Notes: a model not told the origin generated them from the sequence alone. A DNA stretch of 55,171 nucleotides from Clostridium celatum DSM 1785 (GCF_000320405.1 NZ_KB291665.1:1-55171); one strand, 5' to 3'. Shown: positions 27,297-36,530, counted from the first letter of the stretch. Translations and numbers: made by a program.

Positions 27297-28584
27297 GAAT
27301 TATTTAGATGATGAAAAATTAAGATATGAAAATATAGAAATTCCTGAGGAACTTGATTTTATGGTGAGAAAGACATTGAAAGAAGGGAGAAGAAAAAGAA
27401 ATTTAAAGAAATTTTATAAATATGGAAGTGGAATAGCATGCACATTTTTGCTGTTTGTAGTATTAGTAAACATTTTTCCAAATGTAGCTTATGCTATGAG
27501 CAAAGTTCCTGGTCTTGATAAACTGATAGAACTTGTGACTTTTGATAAAGGCTTTGATAATGCTGTAGAAGAGGGGCTGGTTAAAGAAATTAACTTTCAA
27601 GAGCAAAAGAATGGAGTGAAGCTTAAAGTAAATACTATTGCTGGAGATTGGAAGAGACTTTGGTTAGGATATGAGATATCAGGAGAAAAAAATTTAGGGG
27701 TTGATATTAGTATTGTTACTGAAACAGGAGGTGTATCATGGAGTACATTTTATACAGAACCATATAGTATTAAAAATGAAGAAGGAGAACAGGAATCATA
27801 TATAGAGATAGCCTTTGAAGAATTTAATGAAGAATTTACTTTAGAGTTTAATGTTTATGACAAGGAAAAAGGAAGAAAAGATGATTTAAGCAAGGAGTAT
27901 CTAGCAAGTTTTTCTGTACCGATAAAGCTTGAAAAAGAAATATTTAATAGTGAATTAATGGATATATCCTTAGATAATACAATTATTAACACTGAAATTG
28001 GAGATATAGAAGTAGTAAGTTTAAAAACTAGTAAAACAAGAACTATTATGGAATTTAAGCTTAATAGTGATATATATGATTATATGACCTTTGAAAATCC
28101 TAGACTTATAGATAATGAAGGAAATGAATATGAAGTAAGTTCATCTTATGAAAGTCAGGGTTTTGAAAATAACTTTATAGAACTTCAAGGTGAAATAAAG
28201 GAAAGTATTAAATCTTTAACCTTTGTTTTTGATGAAATGTATTATGCTAGAAAAGATAATAGAAATATTATAATAGACTTAAAAAATAAGGGAGTTAAAC
28301 CTAACGATTACAATATTGAATTTGTAAGTTTTATAGGAAATAATCTTACTTTAAAAGCAAGGGATGTTAAAAGTATTTCTTTTGACAATATTATACTTGA
28401 AAATGGAGAAAGTTTAATTAGTGAAAGTGGGGTATCTTGTATAAGTGATGAAGAAAACAATGAATATTATGTTAAGTCATATTTAAAATTAAATGATACA
28501 ATACTAGATGAAGTAAAACTTAAAATATTTTGGATAATGAAGGATAGTGTTAAAGGTGATTATATAGAATTAATAAAACAATAA
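27289..28584 (+). CDS. Membrane anti-sigma factor with DUF4179-like domain
   Basis: 431 residues. A short cytoplasmic segment (~1-45, IEIPEELDFMVRKTLKEGRRKR) would bind the sigma factor. One membrane span (~47-64) is followed by VAYAMSKVPGLDKLIELV, the usual start of DUF4179 anti-sigma proteins. The large extracytoplasmic part is all beta in character, with no enzyme motif. GGAGAG ribosome site within the end of the sigma gene. The stress sensed cannot be told from sequence. Confidence 0.8.
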   Translation: MSKNYLDDEKLRYENIEIPEELDFMVRKTLKEGRRKRNLKKFYKYGSGIACTFLLFVVLVNIFPNVAYAMSKVPGLDKLIELVTFDKGFDNAVEEGLVKEINFQEQKNGVKLKVNTIAGDWKRLWLGYEISGEKNLGVDISIVTETGGVSWSTFYTEPYSIKNEEGEQESYIEIAFEEFNEEFTLEFNVYDKEKGRKDDLSKEYLASFSVPIKLEKEIFNSELMDISLDNTIINTEIGDIEVVSLKTSKTRTIMEFKLNSDIYDYMTFENPRLIDNEGNEYEVSSSYESQGFENNFIELQGEIKESIKSLTFVFDEMYYARKDNRNIIIDLKNKGVKPNDYNIEFVSFIGNNLTLKARDVKSISFDNIILENGESLISESGVSCISDEENNEYYVKSYLKLNDTILDEVKLKIFWIMKDSVKGDYIELIKQ

Positions 28585-28590
28585 AATGAA

Positions 28591-28640
28591 TTAAGAGTTA
28601 ATCTAATAATTGGATTAACTCTTAATGTTATTTTATATTA
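28591..28640 (+). terminator. Terminator of the sigma/anti-sigma operon
   Basis: TTAAGAGTTAATC pairs with GATTAACTCTTAA around TAATAATTG, followed by TGTTATTTTATATTATTT. Confidence 0.75.
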
Positions 28641-28708
28641 TTTCTTTAAGGGAATTAATTTTTTTATAATTACTTACCTTTAATTATTTATTCTTTTGTA
28701 AGTTATAT

Positions 28709-28731
28709 AAACTATAAATATAGTATAGTTT
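28709..28731. promoter_or_regulatory. Short palindrome upstream of the DUF503 gene
   Basis: AAACTATA and TATAGTTT flank seven bases, ~140 bases before the next start codon. Possible operator; weak evidence. The rest of 28641-28872 shows nothing else. Confidence 0.3.
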
Positions 28732-28872
28732 GTTATGATAAAATTATAAGAACAGGTAATTATATCAAGAAATAAAGTAGTTGATATATCATATATTATA
28801 TAAAGAAGATTATTTTAGACATTGATATTAAAATTTACTTTTTAGTAAAAATAAAGTTTAGAGGTGAAGTAA

Positions 28873-29160
28873 ATGAAAATATTATTAATAAAAATTGAAC
28901 TTAGGGCAGAATGGGTGCATTCATTAAAAGAAAAAAGAATGATAGTCTTGAGCCTTTGTAAAAGGCTTACTAATAAGTTTAATGTGTCAGTGTCTGAAGT
29001 TGATCATCAAGATGTACATCAAAGTATAGTAATAGGTATATGTAGCGTTGGAACTTCAAGAGATGTACTTCAAGCTTTAAAGGAAAAGATTTTAGATTTT
29101 ATTGAAGATAATACTGATGCAGAACTTTTAAAAATAGAAGAAGAGGTTATGGATTATTAG
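28873..29160 (+). CDS. DUF503 family protein (YlxP-like)
   Basis: 95 residues. The SLKEKRMIVLSLCKRLTNKFNVSVSEVDHQDVHQSIVIGI stretch is the family signature, with the ELR...SLKEKR start and the C-terminal helix. YlxP-type proteins are small ferredoxin-like proteins, often encoded beside ribosome maturation genes; here it stands alone. GAGGTG lies seven bases upstream of the ATG. Molecular function poorly known. Confidence 0.85.
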   Translation: MKILLIKIELRAEWVHSLKEKRMIVLSLCKRLTNKFNVSVSEVDHQDVHQSIVIGICSVGTSRDVLQALKEKILDFIEDNTDAELLKIEEEVMDY

Positions 29161-29204
29161 AAAGAATATTTAGTATAAAAAATAAAAAAAGTATATAGAA
29201 GTTA

Positions 29205-29233
29205 TTGACAAAAATCTTCAAGTAATATATATT
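29205..29233 (+). promoter_or_regulatory. Promoter of the metNIQ operon
   Basis: TTGACA (29205-29210), a 17-base spacer and TATATT (29228-29233), ~40 bases before the riboswitch. Confidence 0.7.
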
Positions 29234-29274
29234 AATATCAACAGCAGAAAATATTGGAAAATTTAATAGATAAT

Positions 29275-29467
29275 CTTATCAAGAGTGGTGGAGGGACTGG
29301 CCCTGTGAAACCCAGCAACCTATTAACAGTTAAAAGTTAGTAGTTAAGGTAAAACTTCAATGGTGTTTTAAAATTTGGAGATTTTAAAGAAATTTTAACC
29401 TTAACAATCAACTAATAACTATTAATGTGGTGCTAATTCCTGCAGTTTTTTAACTGAGTGATGAGAG
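29275..29467 (+). ncRNA. SAM-I (S-box) riboswitch aptamer with extended P3
   Basis: The conserved core begins CTTATCAAGAGTGG at 29275, then GGAGGGACTGGCCC, GAAACCCAGCAACC and GGTGCTAATTCCTGCAG, and closes with GATGAGAG at 29460-29467. Between CAGCAACC (ends 29320) and GGTGCTAATT (29429 on), ~108 bases form one long imperfect hairpin, far longer than the usual P3. SAM binding should favour the downstream terminator, shutting off methionine uptake when SAM is plentiful. Confidence 0.95.
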
Positions 29468-29492
29468 GGTAAATTTAATAAGTGTATTTATA

Positions 29493-29526
29493 CGTACTTG
29501 AGTTTATTCTCTAGTGCGTTTTTTTT
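29493..29526 (+). terminator. Riboswitch-controlled terminator
   Basis: CGTACTTGAG (29493-29502) pairs with CTCTAGTGCG (29509-29518) apart from one mismatch, followed by TTTTTTTT. It lies 25 bases beyond the aptamer and ~95 bases before metN, as expected for the expression platform. Confidence 0.85.
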
Positions 29527-29619
29527 ATATTTTTTCTTAAATTAATAAAAAGTATAGTATTTAAGTAGTAAGCTTAAAATTTATGATTTTTATTATTAAC
29601 TAAATGGAGGTGGACAAAC

Positions 29620-30585
29620 ATGATTAAAATGCAAAATGTAAAAAAGAGTTTTGGAGATATAGAGGTTTTAAAGGATATTTCACTAAATATAAATGAAGGT
29701 GAAATATATGGACTTATTGGACATAGTGGGGCAGGTAAATCAACACTTTTAAGATGTATAAATGCCTTAGAAGATTATAATGACGGATCTATAGTTGTTA
29801 TGGATAAGGAAGTTAACAAATTAACTGAAAAAGAAAAGAGAGTATTCAGAAAAGATTTAGGAATGATATTTCAAGGATTTAATCTTTTAAATAGAAAAAC
29901 TGTATATGATAACGTAGCACTTCCATTACAAGTGTGGGGAGAGGATAAGGCTTGTATAAAAAAGCGTGTTAATGAGCTTTTAGAGATTGTAGGGCTTTCA
30001 GATAAAGCAAAAAGTAAACCAAAAGAGCTTAGTGGAGGACAAAAACAAAGAGTTGCTATAGCTAGAGCATTAGCATTAGAACCAAAGATTCTTCTTTGTG
30101 ATGAAGCAACATCAGCTTTAGATCCTAAAACAACAAAAGATATACTTTCACTTTTAGACGATATCAATAAAAAATTAGGAATTACAATAGTTGTTGTTAC
30201 CCATCAAATGGAGGTTGTAAAGCAAATTTGCCAAAGAGTTGCATTGCTTCAAGGTGGAGTATTAGTAGCAGAAGGAAAGGCAGAGGAGGTATTCTTAAGA
30301 CCAGAAGTATCGCTTAAAAAATTCTTAGGAGAAGATGAAGAAGATGCACTACCAAATACCGGAGTTAATATTAAGTTATTTTTCCCAAGTAATTCTTCAG
30401 AAAATGCTCTTATAACTAAGATGGCAAGAGAACTTAATATAGATTTTTCTATAGTTGGAGGAAGGCTTGAAAAGTTTAGAGATGAGGTATTAGGTAGCTT
30501 GACTATAAATATAGATGAAAAGGATAGAGAGGAAGTTATGAAATATCTTTCATCTAAAGATGTTATATTGGAGGTGTTATTATAA
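29620..30585 (+). CDS. metN: Methionine ABC transporter ATP-binding protein
   Basis: 321 residues. Walker A GHSGAGKST (~34-42), signature LSGGQKQR, Walker B ILLCDEATSALD, switch histidine VVTHQM, and a C-terminal NIL regulatory domain (~245-321) that senses methionine. The S-box in the leader and metI/metQ downstream fix the substrate as methionine. GGAGGTGG ribosome site. The stop shares one base with the metI start. Confidence 0.96.
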   Translation: MIKMQNVKKSFGDIEVLKDISLNINEGEIYGLIGHSGAGKSTLLRCINALEDYNDGSIVVMDKEVNKLTEKEKRVFRKDLGMIFQGFNLLNRKTVYDNVALPLQVWGEDKACIKKRVNELLEIVGLSDKAKSKPKELSGGQKQRVAIARALALEPKILLCDEATSALDPKTTKDILSLLDDINKKLGITIVVVTHQMEVVKQICQRVALLQGGVLVAEGKAEEVFLRPEVSLKKFLGEDEEDALPNTGVNIKLFFPSNSSENALITKMARELNIDFSIVGGRLEKFRDEVLGSLTINIDEKDREEVMKYLSSKDVILEVLL

Positions 30586-31232
30586 TGGATAGTAAAATGA
30601 TTAATATAATAATAGAAGAGTTTGGAAAAACTGTTTATATGGTGTTTTTTTCAACATTATTTGCAAGTGTTTTAGGATTTTTATTAGGAATAATATTAAC
30701 AGTTACAAGTGATTCTGGATTAAAACCTAATAAGGTTATTTATAGAGTTTTAGATGTAGTAATTAATGTGCTTAGAAGTTTTCCTTTTATAATTTTAATA
30801 GTAGCTATAATTCCATTTACTAGAGCTATAGTTGGAACATCTATTGGTGAAACTGCAGCAATAGTACCACTTACAATTGCAGCTGCACCTTTTGTGGCAA
30901 GGATAATAGAAGGAGCACTAAAGGAAGTTGATCCAGGAGTTATAGAAGCTGCAAAATCATTTGGAGCATCAAATACTCAAATAATATTTAAAGTTATGAT
31001 TAAGGAAGCAGTACCATCAATTATTTCAGGATTAACATTAACAGTAATTAGTATAATTGGTTATTCTGCAATGGCAGGTAGTGTTGGAGCAGGTGGAATT
31101 GGTAAATTAGCAATAAGTTATGGTTTCCAAAGATTTAACACGGAAGTTATGATTGTTACTGTAGTTATTCTTATAATAATAGTCCAAGCTCTTCAAAGCT
31201 TAGGTAATTACTTATATAAGAAATTAAGTTAA
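30585..31232 (+). CDS. metI: Methionine ABC transporter permease
   Basis: 215 residues with five membrane spans. It contains the conserved permease loop (EVDPGVIEAAKSFGASNTQIIFKVMIKEA) that docks on MetN, and GYSAMAGSVGAGGIGKLAISYG, a MetI signature. One-base overlap with metN gives tight translational coupling. A spacer of ~146 bases separates it from metQ. Confidence 0.96.
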   Translation: MDSKMINIIIEEFGKTVYMVFFSTLFASVLGFLLGIILTVTSDSGLKPNKVIYRVLDVVINVLRSFPFIILIVAIIPFTRAIVGTSIGETAAIVPLTIAAAPFVARIIEGALKEVDPGVIEAAKSFGASNTQIIFKVMIKEAVPSIISGLTLTVISIIGYSAMAGSVGAGGIGKLAISYGFQRFNTEVMIVTVVILIIIVQALQSLGNYLYKKLS

Positions 31233-31378
31233 TTATGTTATATATAAATTATTAGTAAATAAATATAAATTTAAGTTGTAAGAAGTATTAATTAAAATAT
31301 GTAAATAGTAATTAAAAGTTATTTAAATAAATAAGTTAATAAGTAATATTAAAAATAAATTTTAGGGGGAATTTTAAA

Positions 31379-32212
31379 ATGAAGAAAAAAATTTTAGCAG
31401 GAATTTTAGCAGGAGTATTATCATTAGGTCTTATAGGATGTGGAAGTAATGGAGCTACATCTAATGAAGGAAGTAATTCAAGTGATGATAAAATAATAAA
31501 AATAGGAGTTTCTCCAGAACCACATGCATCTATAGTGGAAGTTGCAAAGCCACTTTTAGAGGAAAAAGGATATACAGTAGAAATAGTAGAATTTAATGAT
31601 TATGTTCTTCCAAATACAGCGGTAGAAGAAGGTGAGTTAGATGCAAACTACTTCCAAACAATTGCATACTTAGAATCATTCAATGATGAAAAAGATACTC
31701 ATCTTACTTATACAGCAGAGATTCATTTAGAACCAATGGGAGCTTTTTCTAATAAGTATAAATCTTTAGATGAAGTAGAGGATGGAGCAACAGTTGCAAT
31801 TCCTGATGATACTTCAAATGAAGCAAGGGCATTAAAAGTATTAGCAGCAGCTGGGCTTATTGAAATAAATGATGGTGATTTAATAACAGTTGCAGACATA
31901 ACTTCTAATCCTAAAAATTTAAATTTTAAAGTTCTTGAGGCAGCAACATTACCAAGAGTTTTAGAAGAGGTTGATATTGCAGTTATAAATGGTAACTATG
32001 CATTAGAAGCAGGGCTTGATGTTAATAATGATACAATTTGTAAAGAAGATAAAGATGCTGATGATTTACAAGGTAGAAGAAATGTTTTAGCAGTTAAAGA
32101 AGGTAATGAAAATACTCAAAAAATTAAAGATTTAACAGAAGCACTTACTTCTGATGAAGTTAGAGAATTTATTGAAAAAGAATACAACGGGGCTGTAGTT
32201 CCTGTATTTTAA
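31379..32212 (+). CDS. metQ: Methionine-binding lipoprotein
   Basis: 277 residues. The signal peptide with lipobox LIGC gives Cys at residue ~21, so the mature protein is lipid-anchored. NlpA/MetQ family: IKIGVSPEPHASIVE, FNDYVLPNTAVEEGELDANYFQ, IPDDTSNEARAL and INGNYALEAG are typical. It captures extracellular methionine for MetNI. GGGGGA ribosome site; it ends the operon before a terminator. Confidence 0.96.
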   Translation: MKKKILAGILAGVLSLGLIGCGSNGATSNEGSNSSDDKIIKIGVSPEPHASIVEVAKPLLEEKGYTVEIVEFNDYVLPNTAVEEGELDANYFQTIAYLESFNDEKDTHLTYTAEIHLEPMGAFSNKYKSLDEVEDGATVAIPDDTSNEARALKVLAAAGLIEINDGDLITVADITSNPKNLNFKVLEAATLPRVLEEVDIAVINGNYALEAGLDVNNDTICKEDKDADDLQGRRNVLAVKEGNENTQKIKDLTEALTSDEVREFIEKEYNGAVVPVF

Positions 32213-32355
32213 TAAAAAAGTTAAGTTGTAAGTATTATTAAAAGATTAGTATTAAAAATAGGGCAAATAAGTATAATAATATATAGAGAAATTATTTATA
32301 TAATATTAATAGGGGCAAAGTAATATTATAAAAATAGGGGGCTATTAAAAATAGT

Positions 32356-32395
32356 AAAAAGAGGGAAGAAACTAAAATTTCTAACCTCTTTTTTT
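32356..32395 (+). terminator. Terminator of metNIQ
   Basis: AAAAAGAGGGAAGAAAC pairs with TTTCTAACCTCTTTTTTT (A/T loop, one bulge). Confidence 0.8.
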
Positions 32396-32514
32396 GTATT
32401 TATAGATTTGTATATAGATACGAATATAACATAATTGAAGATACTTGTAAGCACAATAAAAAAATAATCTAATATAATAGAATATGAAGCTAATTTAATA
32501 AGGAGATAATGCCT

Positions 32515-33204
32515 GTGGCAGTATGGATATTAGATGCAGCTCATGGTGGGAAGGATTTTGGAGCTATTTCAAAAGATGGCATAAAAGAGTCTGAATTTGT
32601 ACTTGAAGCTGCTTTAGAGGCAAAAAAGCATTTAGAACGTAATAGTGAAAAGGTTATTTTAATAAGAGATGAAGATAAAACATTAAGTAAAGAAGAAAGA
32701 ATAGATATAGCTAATAATACAGATGCAGATTATTTCATAAGCTTCCACATGAGTTTTAGTAAAGATGAAAGCAAAAGAGGGGTAAAGGTATTAGTAGTAA
32801 ATGAAAATGAGGAAAATTATAGATTAGGTAGGCTTGTTAGAGATGAAATTTTTAGTGATCTTAGAACTAATGATTTAGGGGTAATTAAAAATAATGAGTA
32901 TAAAATATATAACAATTTAAAAAGCATAGGGATTATAGTTTATGGTGAATATTTATCAAATAAAGAAGCTATGAATGAATTTGATGCAAAATCATATGGT
33001 ATGATGGTAGCGAAGGCAGCATTAGCTTTTAGAGATAAAGTTTTATTATTATCTCCAGTAACAGAACCTAAAAAAACACAAAAGAGATATTGGAGACTTT
33101 GTATAGGATATTATAGTGATTACGATGAAGCTGTAAAAGCTATGATAAAAGAGCATAAAAATGGAGTAAAAAATGCACACATAATACCTTATGAGGGAAG
33201 ATAA
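32515..33204 (+). CDS. N-acetylmuramoyl-L-alanine amidase-like protein (Amidase_3)
   Basis: About 229 residues. AGGAG at 32501-32505 is nine bases from GTG at 32515 and only three from the in-frame ATG at 32509, so I favour GTG. The Amidase_3 fold shows LDAAHGGKDFGA with the first zinc histidine, a following glutamate in IKESEF, and FISFHMSF with the second histidine. The catalytic glutamate usually seen in VLVELGFLSN is not in register: this protein reads IIVYGEYLSN, with Tyr at that position. It may be weakly active or non-enzymatic. The C-terminal ~60 residues resemble a SPOR-like region (YWRLCIGYYSDYDEAVKAM). No signal peptide. Confidence 0.75.
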   Translation: MAVWILDAAHGGKDFGAISKDGIKESEFVLEAALEAKKHLERNSEKVILIRDEDKTLSKEERIDIANNTDADYFISFHMSFSKDESKRGVKVLVVNENEENYRLGRLVRDEIFSDLRTNDLGVIKNNEYKIYNNLKSIGIIVYGEYLSNKEAMNEFDAKSYGMMVAKAALAFRDKVLLLSPVTEPKKTQKRYWRLCIGYYSDYDEAVKAMIKEHKNGVKNAHIIPYEGR

Positions 33205-33325
33205 TTTTATATGAATATACATTTTAAATGTGAATAAAAGATGAAGTTTTTTTAGAATGTAATTAAATTAGAAAAGTAAATAATAAAATATATAGAGAAG
33301 AGTAGGGAGTTAGTGGAGTGCAGTT

Positions 33326-34306
33326 GTGAAAAAAAATAAATATGGCTGGAGATTAATTTGTTTTTGCTTAATTACTATAACATTATTTGGAGAAATATTT
33401 TTAATTTGTTTGATTATGAAAGATGAAAAAACAATTAATGTGACAAGTAGGAATGCCATTGAAATAAATGATTATAGTATAGAAAATAAAAATCATATAT
33501 ATAAATATACTGCTGAAAATTTGAAATATGATATAGAAGAAGCAAATAATAATGCAGAGAAAATAAAAGACGGACCTAATATAGATAAAATAGAAGAATC
33601 ATTAGTGGAGTATTTAAATGAATATGATGATAAAATAGGACTAGTTTTTTATGATATTAATAGTGAGAGAGTTATTAAGATTAATGAGAATGAGGAATTT
33701 GTTGGAGCTAGCACTTATAAAGTGTTTATGAATATAGCGGCATATGAAACAATAAAGTCAGGATATGGCTCTTTAGATGATGTAATTTATTATAGTGATG
33801 TATATTATGAAGGCGGTACAGGAATACTTCAATCAGAAAATTTTAGTTGTTTAGATGTACAAACTCTACTAGATTATTCAATAATTTATTCAGATAATAT
33901 TGCAACTAATATGGTAACTGGATATTTAGGCGGAATGTATACAGTATTATACACTGTAGGAGAGATATTGGATGAAAGTATTTGTGTAAGTGATAATATA
34001 ATAACTCCTAATCAGATGTTTGCAGCATTAAAATTTATATATGATAATAAAGGCGAAGAATATTATAGTCATATGATAGAAACAATGGAAAAAACAATAT
34101 TTCATGAAAGAATAGATAAAGATTTACCACAAGAGATTGTAGCACATAAGATAGGAACATATGGAATGTATATACATGATGTCGGAATAGTATTTGTTAA
34201 AGATAATCCATATATACTTGTTGTTTATACTTGTGGGATAGATAATGCAGATGAAGTTATATCTAATATATCTAATATTATATATAATGAATATGATAAG
34301 TTATAG
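33326..34306 (+). CDS. Class A beta-lactamase-like serine hydrolase, membrane-anchored
   Basis: 326 residues starting at GTG. One N-terminal membrane anchor (~10-32), a charged linker, then the penicillin-binding fold: SxxK as STYK in GASTYKVF, SDN as YSDNIATN, and KIG in AHKIGTYG in place of KTG. These fit the class A beta-lactamase-related hydrolases (Pfam beta-lactamase2). The SDN loop is clear, but I do not see a convincing Omega-loop glutamate, so cell-wall peptidase or other acyl-transfer activity is as likely as drug resistance. It stands alone, between amidase and DUF1232 genes. Confidence 0.75.
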   Translation: MKKNKYGWRLICFCLITITLFGEIFLICLIMKDEKTINVTSRNAIEINDYSIENKNHIYKYTAENLKYDIEEANNNAEKIKDGPNIDKIEESLVEYLNEYDDKIGLVFYDINSERVIKINENEEFVGASTYKVFMNIAAYETIKSGYGSLDDVIYYSDVYYEGGTGILQSENFSCLDVQTLLDYSIIYSDNIATNMVTGYLGGMYTVLYTVGEILDESICVSDNIITPNQMFAALKFIYDNKGEEYYSHMIETMEKTIFHERIDKDLPQEIVAHKIGTYGMYIHDVGIVFVKDNPYILVVYTCGIDNADEVISNISNIIYNEYDKL

Positions 34307-34366
34307 ATAAAGTGTTTTAAATGTTTGTTTTTATGAATAACCATAGTAAGTAAAATATAAACTCGT

Positions 34367-34415
34367 AAAGTGGTATAAAGTATAGGTAGAGGCTATATTT
34401 TATACTACTTTTTTA
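34367..34415 (+). terminator. Terminator of the serine hydrolase gene
   Basis: AAAGTGGTATAAAGTATA pairs with TATATTTTATACTACTTT (imperfect), followed by TTTTAT. Confidence 0.7.
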
Positions 34416-34584
34416 TATATAAAAAGACAAACTTTAAAAATGGTAAAAAATAAAGTATACTTAAGTGAGATTTCAAAATCAAATTAGTTAATAAAGGTAT
34501 TTATTATTTTAATAAGTAAGAAAATTTGTTTAATATATAAAGAAAATATAATTAATATATAGCTTGGGGGAAGGGAAAATTAAT

Positions 34585-35541
34585 ATGAATATTTCAAAGA
34601 TAAATATAGGCGTAACTGGACAAGATTTAATGAGTATGTATAATGATTTTGTTGAAATAAAGGAGTTAAGCTTAGAAAAAATAGAAATAAAGGATGAAAT
34701 AATAATAGTAGGAAAATTTACTAAAGGTGTAGTAATTAATTTTGAGTGTAGAGTAAAGTTAAGTTCTATGCAGGATGGATTAATATTAGGAATGGTAACT
34801 GGATTTAAAATTTTAAACATAGGAATAGCTTCATTCTTAAGAAAGGTAGCATTGAAATATGCGCTTAAATCTTTAAGTGATAAAGGAATATCTTATGATA
34901 AGGGAAAGGTTATAGTTCAGTATAAGTACTTATTAAAAGATATACCATATGTAGACTTTGATATTAATGATATTAATTGTTCACATGAGGCATTACAGCT
35001 AGAACTTAAAAATTTACAAATTTCTTTAGGTGGAGAACTAAAAAAGGAAGTAGAGTTATTAAGCTTTAATAAAAAGGAAGAAGCTGATGTTAACGAAGAA
35101 ATTAAAAAAGCTTCAGATGGATATACAAGTGGTAGGGCTATAGTAGAAAACAAATTACCTGAAAAGGCTAAAAAGTATAGTGATTATATATTTGTATTAC
35201 CAGATATAGTTGCGCTTATATATAGACTTCTTAAAGATAAGAGAGTATCTATGAAAACAAAAGTTGTAATTTCAGCTGCTGTAGCTTATATTGCAGTACC
35301 AAGTGATATTATTCCAGATAAGGTGCCTTTTGTAGGGAAGATAGATGATATTGCAATAGGAATTTTTGCTTTAAATGTTATTATGACAGATGTACCTTTA
35401 AATATAGTTTTAGAAAACTGGCAAGGTAAAAATGATATAATTTTAGTTGTTAAGAATTTAATTGAATATGCAACTAACTTTACAGGAGCAAAAAATATTG
35501 ATAGTCTTTATAGAGTTGTAGAAGAAGTTTTATCTGTTTAG
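34585..35541 (+). CDS. DUF1232 (YkvA-like) protein with N-terminal lipid-binding-like region
   Basis: 318 residues from the ATG at 34585, which has GGAAGGG ~9 bases upstream; an in-frame TTG at 34564 is less likely. The first ~110 residues form a conserved beta-rich domain of unknown function. The C-terminal ~100 residues carry the DUF1232 core IYRLLKDKRVSMKTKVVISA and PSDIIPDKVPFVGKIDDIAIG, a short helical hairpin thought to associate with membranes. Function unknown. Confidence 0.75.
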   Translation: MNISKINIGVTGQDLMSMYNDFVEIKELSLEKIEIKDEIIIVGKFTKGVVINFECRVKLSSMQDGLILGMVTGFKILNIGIASFLRKVALKYALKSLSDKGISYDKGKVIVQYKYLLKDIPYVDFDINDINCSHEALQLELKNLQISLGGELKKEVELLSFNKKEEADVNEEIKKASDGYTSGRAIVENKLPEKAKKYSDYIFVLPDIVALIYRLLKDKRVSMKTKVVISAAVAYIAVPSDIIPDKVPFVGKIDDIAIGIFALNVIMTDVPLNIVLENWQGKNDIILVVKNLIEYATNFTGAKNIDSLYRVVEEVLSV

Positions 35542-35626
35542 AGTGATAGGATACAAAAGAAGTTTTATAAAATAAAGTTGGAAAAATTAAGTGTATTTAA
35601 AAAATTTGCTTAGTTTGTAGGAAAGG

Positions 35627-36253
35627 ATGAAGATTTTGAAGTATTATGCTGTTTATAGAGGAAAATCTGGAGCACCTAAGATTTTTACTTCTTGGGATGA
35701 ATGTAAAAAAGAAGTAATTGGGTTTAAGGGAGCTATATATAAAAGCTTCACAAGCGAAAAAGAAGCTATTAATTTTATTGCTTTAAATTCAGAAGGAAAA
35801 AGTACTGGTTCAGATATAGTAGAAGAAAATGAAGAAGGATTATTTATTTATGTTGATGGAAGCTTTTCTGTGGAGAAAGGGAATTATTCTTTTGGATTAG
35901 TGGCAGTTTTAGATGGAAAAATAATTCATGAAGATAAAGGGCAAGGATTTGATAGTGAAGCAGTGGCACTTAGAAATGTTAGTGGAGAGGTTTTAGGGGC
36001 TAAAATGGCTGTGGAGTTTGCTATAAATAAAGGATATAAAGAAGTTACTATAGCATATGACTATCAAGGTGTTGAATATTGGGCTCTTGGAACTTGGAAG
36101 AGAAACAATAGAATAACTTCAGAATACCACGAATTTATGCAGAATAGAATGAAAGATATTAAAATTAAATTTAAAAAAATTAAAGGTCATAGTGGAGATA
36201 AATTTAATGATATGGCAGATAAGTTAGCAAAAGAAGCATTAGGAATTAGTTAA
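35627..36253 (+). CDS. rnhA: Ribonuclease H1 with N-terminal hybrid-binding domain
   Basis: 208 residues. The N-terminal ~50 residues (KYYAVYRGKSGAPKIFTSWDECKKEV, then FKGAIYKSF) are the viroplasmin/HBD domain that binds RNA-DNA hybrids. The RNase H fold follows, with acidic active-site residues in YVDGSF, SGEVLGAKMA, YDYQG and a final GHSGDKFNDMADKLA. It removes RNA from hybrids such as R-loops and primers. The ATG at 35627 is very close to its AGGAAAGG; a TTG at 35636 has better spacing and may be the real start. Confidence 0.92.
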   Translation: MKILKYYAVYRGKSGAPKIFTSWDECKKEVIGFKGAIYKSFTSEKEAINFIALNSEGKSTGSDIVEENEEGLFIYVDGSFSVEKGNYSFGLVAVLDGKIIHEDKGQGFDSEAVALRNVSGEVLGAKMAVEFAINKGYKEVTIAYDYQGVEYWALGTWKRNNRITSEYHEFMQNRMKDIKIKFKKIKGHSGDKFNDMADKLAKEALGIS

Positions 36254-36347
36254 TAATTAGAAGTTATTAGATTTAAAGCAAAAATTAGAGTAAATTTTCT
36301 TAAATTACGCATACTACATTTAGAAATAGAAATGTGAGGTGTTTATT

Positions 36348-36530
36348 TTGGGAAAAGTAATTAAAAGTTTAGCAATTGGTACTGCTTTTGGTGTTGCAAT
36401 TGGTGTAATGATATTACCAGAGCTTGATAGAAAAACACAAAGAAATATAAGAAAAACAAGTAAAAGAATTATGGGAGCTGCTGGGGATGTTTACGACAAT
36501 GTTTTAGATTATATTGGAGGAAGTTTCTAG
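36348..36530 (+). CDS. Small YtxH-like protein, 60 aa
   Basis: GAGGTG at 36336-36341 is placed for a TTG start at 36348 (MGKVIKSLAIG). A glycine-rich hydrophobic segment (~5-25) is followed by a basic, helical tail (ELDRKTQRNIRKTSKRI), the plan of YtxH-type small membrane/stress proteins. Followed by a terminator. Function unknown. Confidence 0.6.
   Translation: MGKVIKSLAIGTAFGVAIGVMILPELDRKTQRNIRKTSKRIMGAAGDVYDNVLDYIGGSF

Noticed and set aside
33326..34306. Beta-lactam resistance gene
   Set aside because: STYK and SDN are present, but KTG is KIG and no clear Omega-loop glutamate is seen; resistance cannot be claimed.
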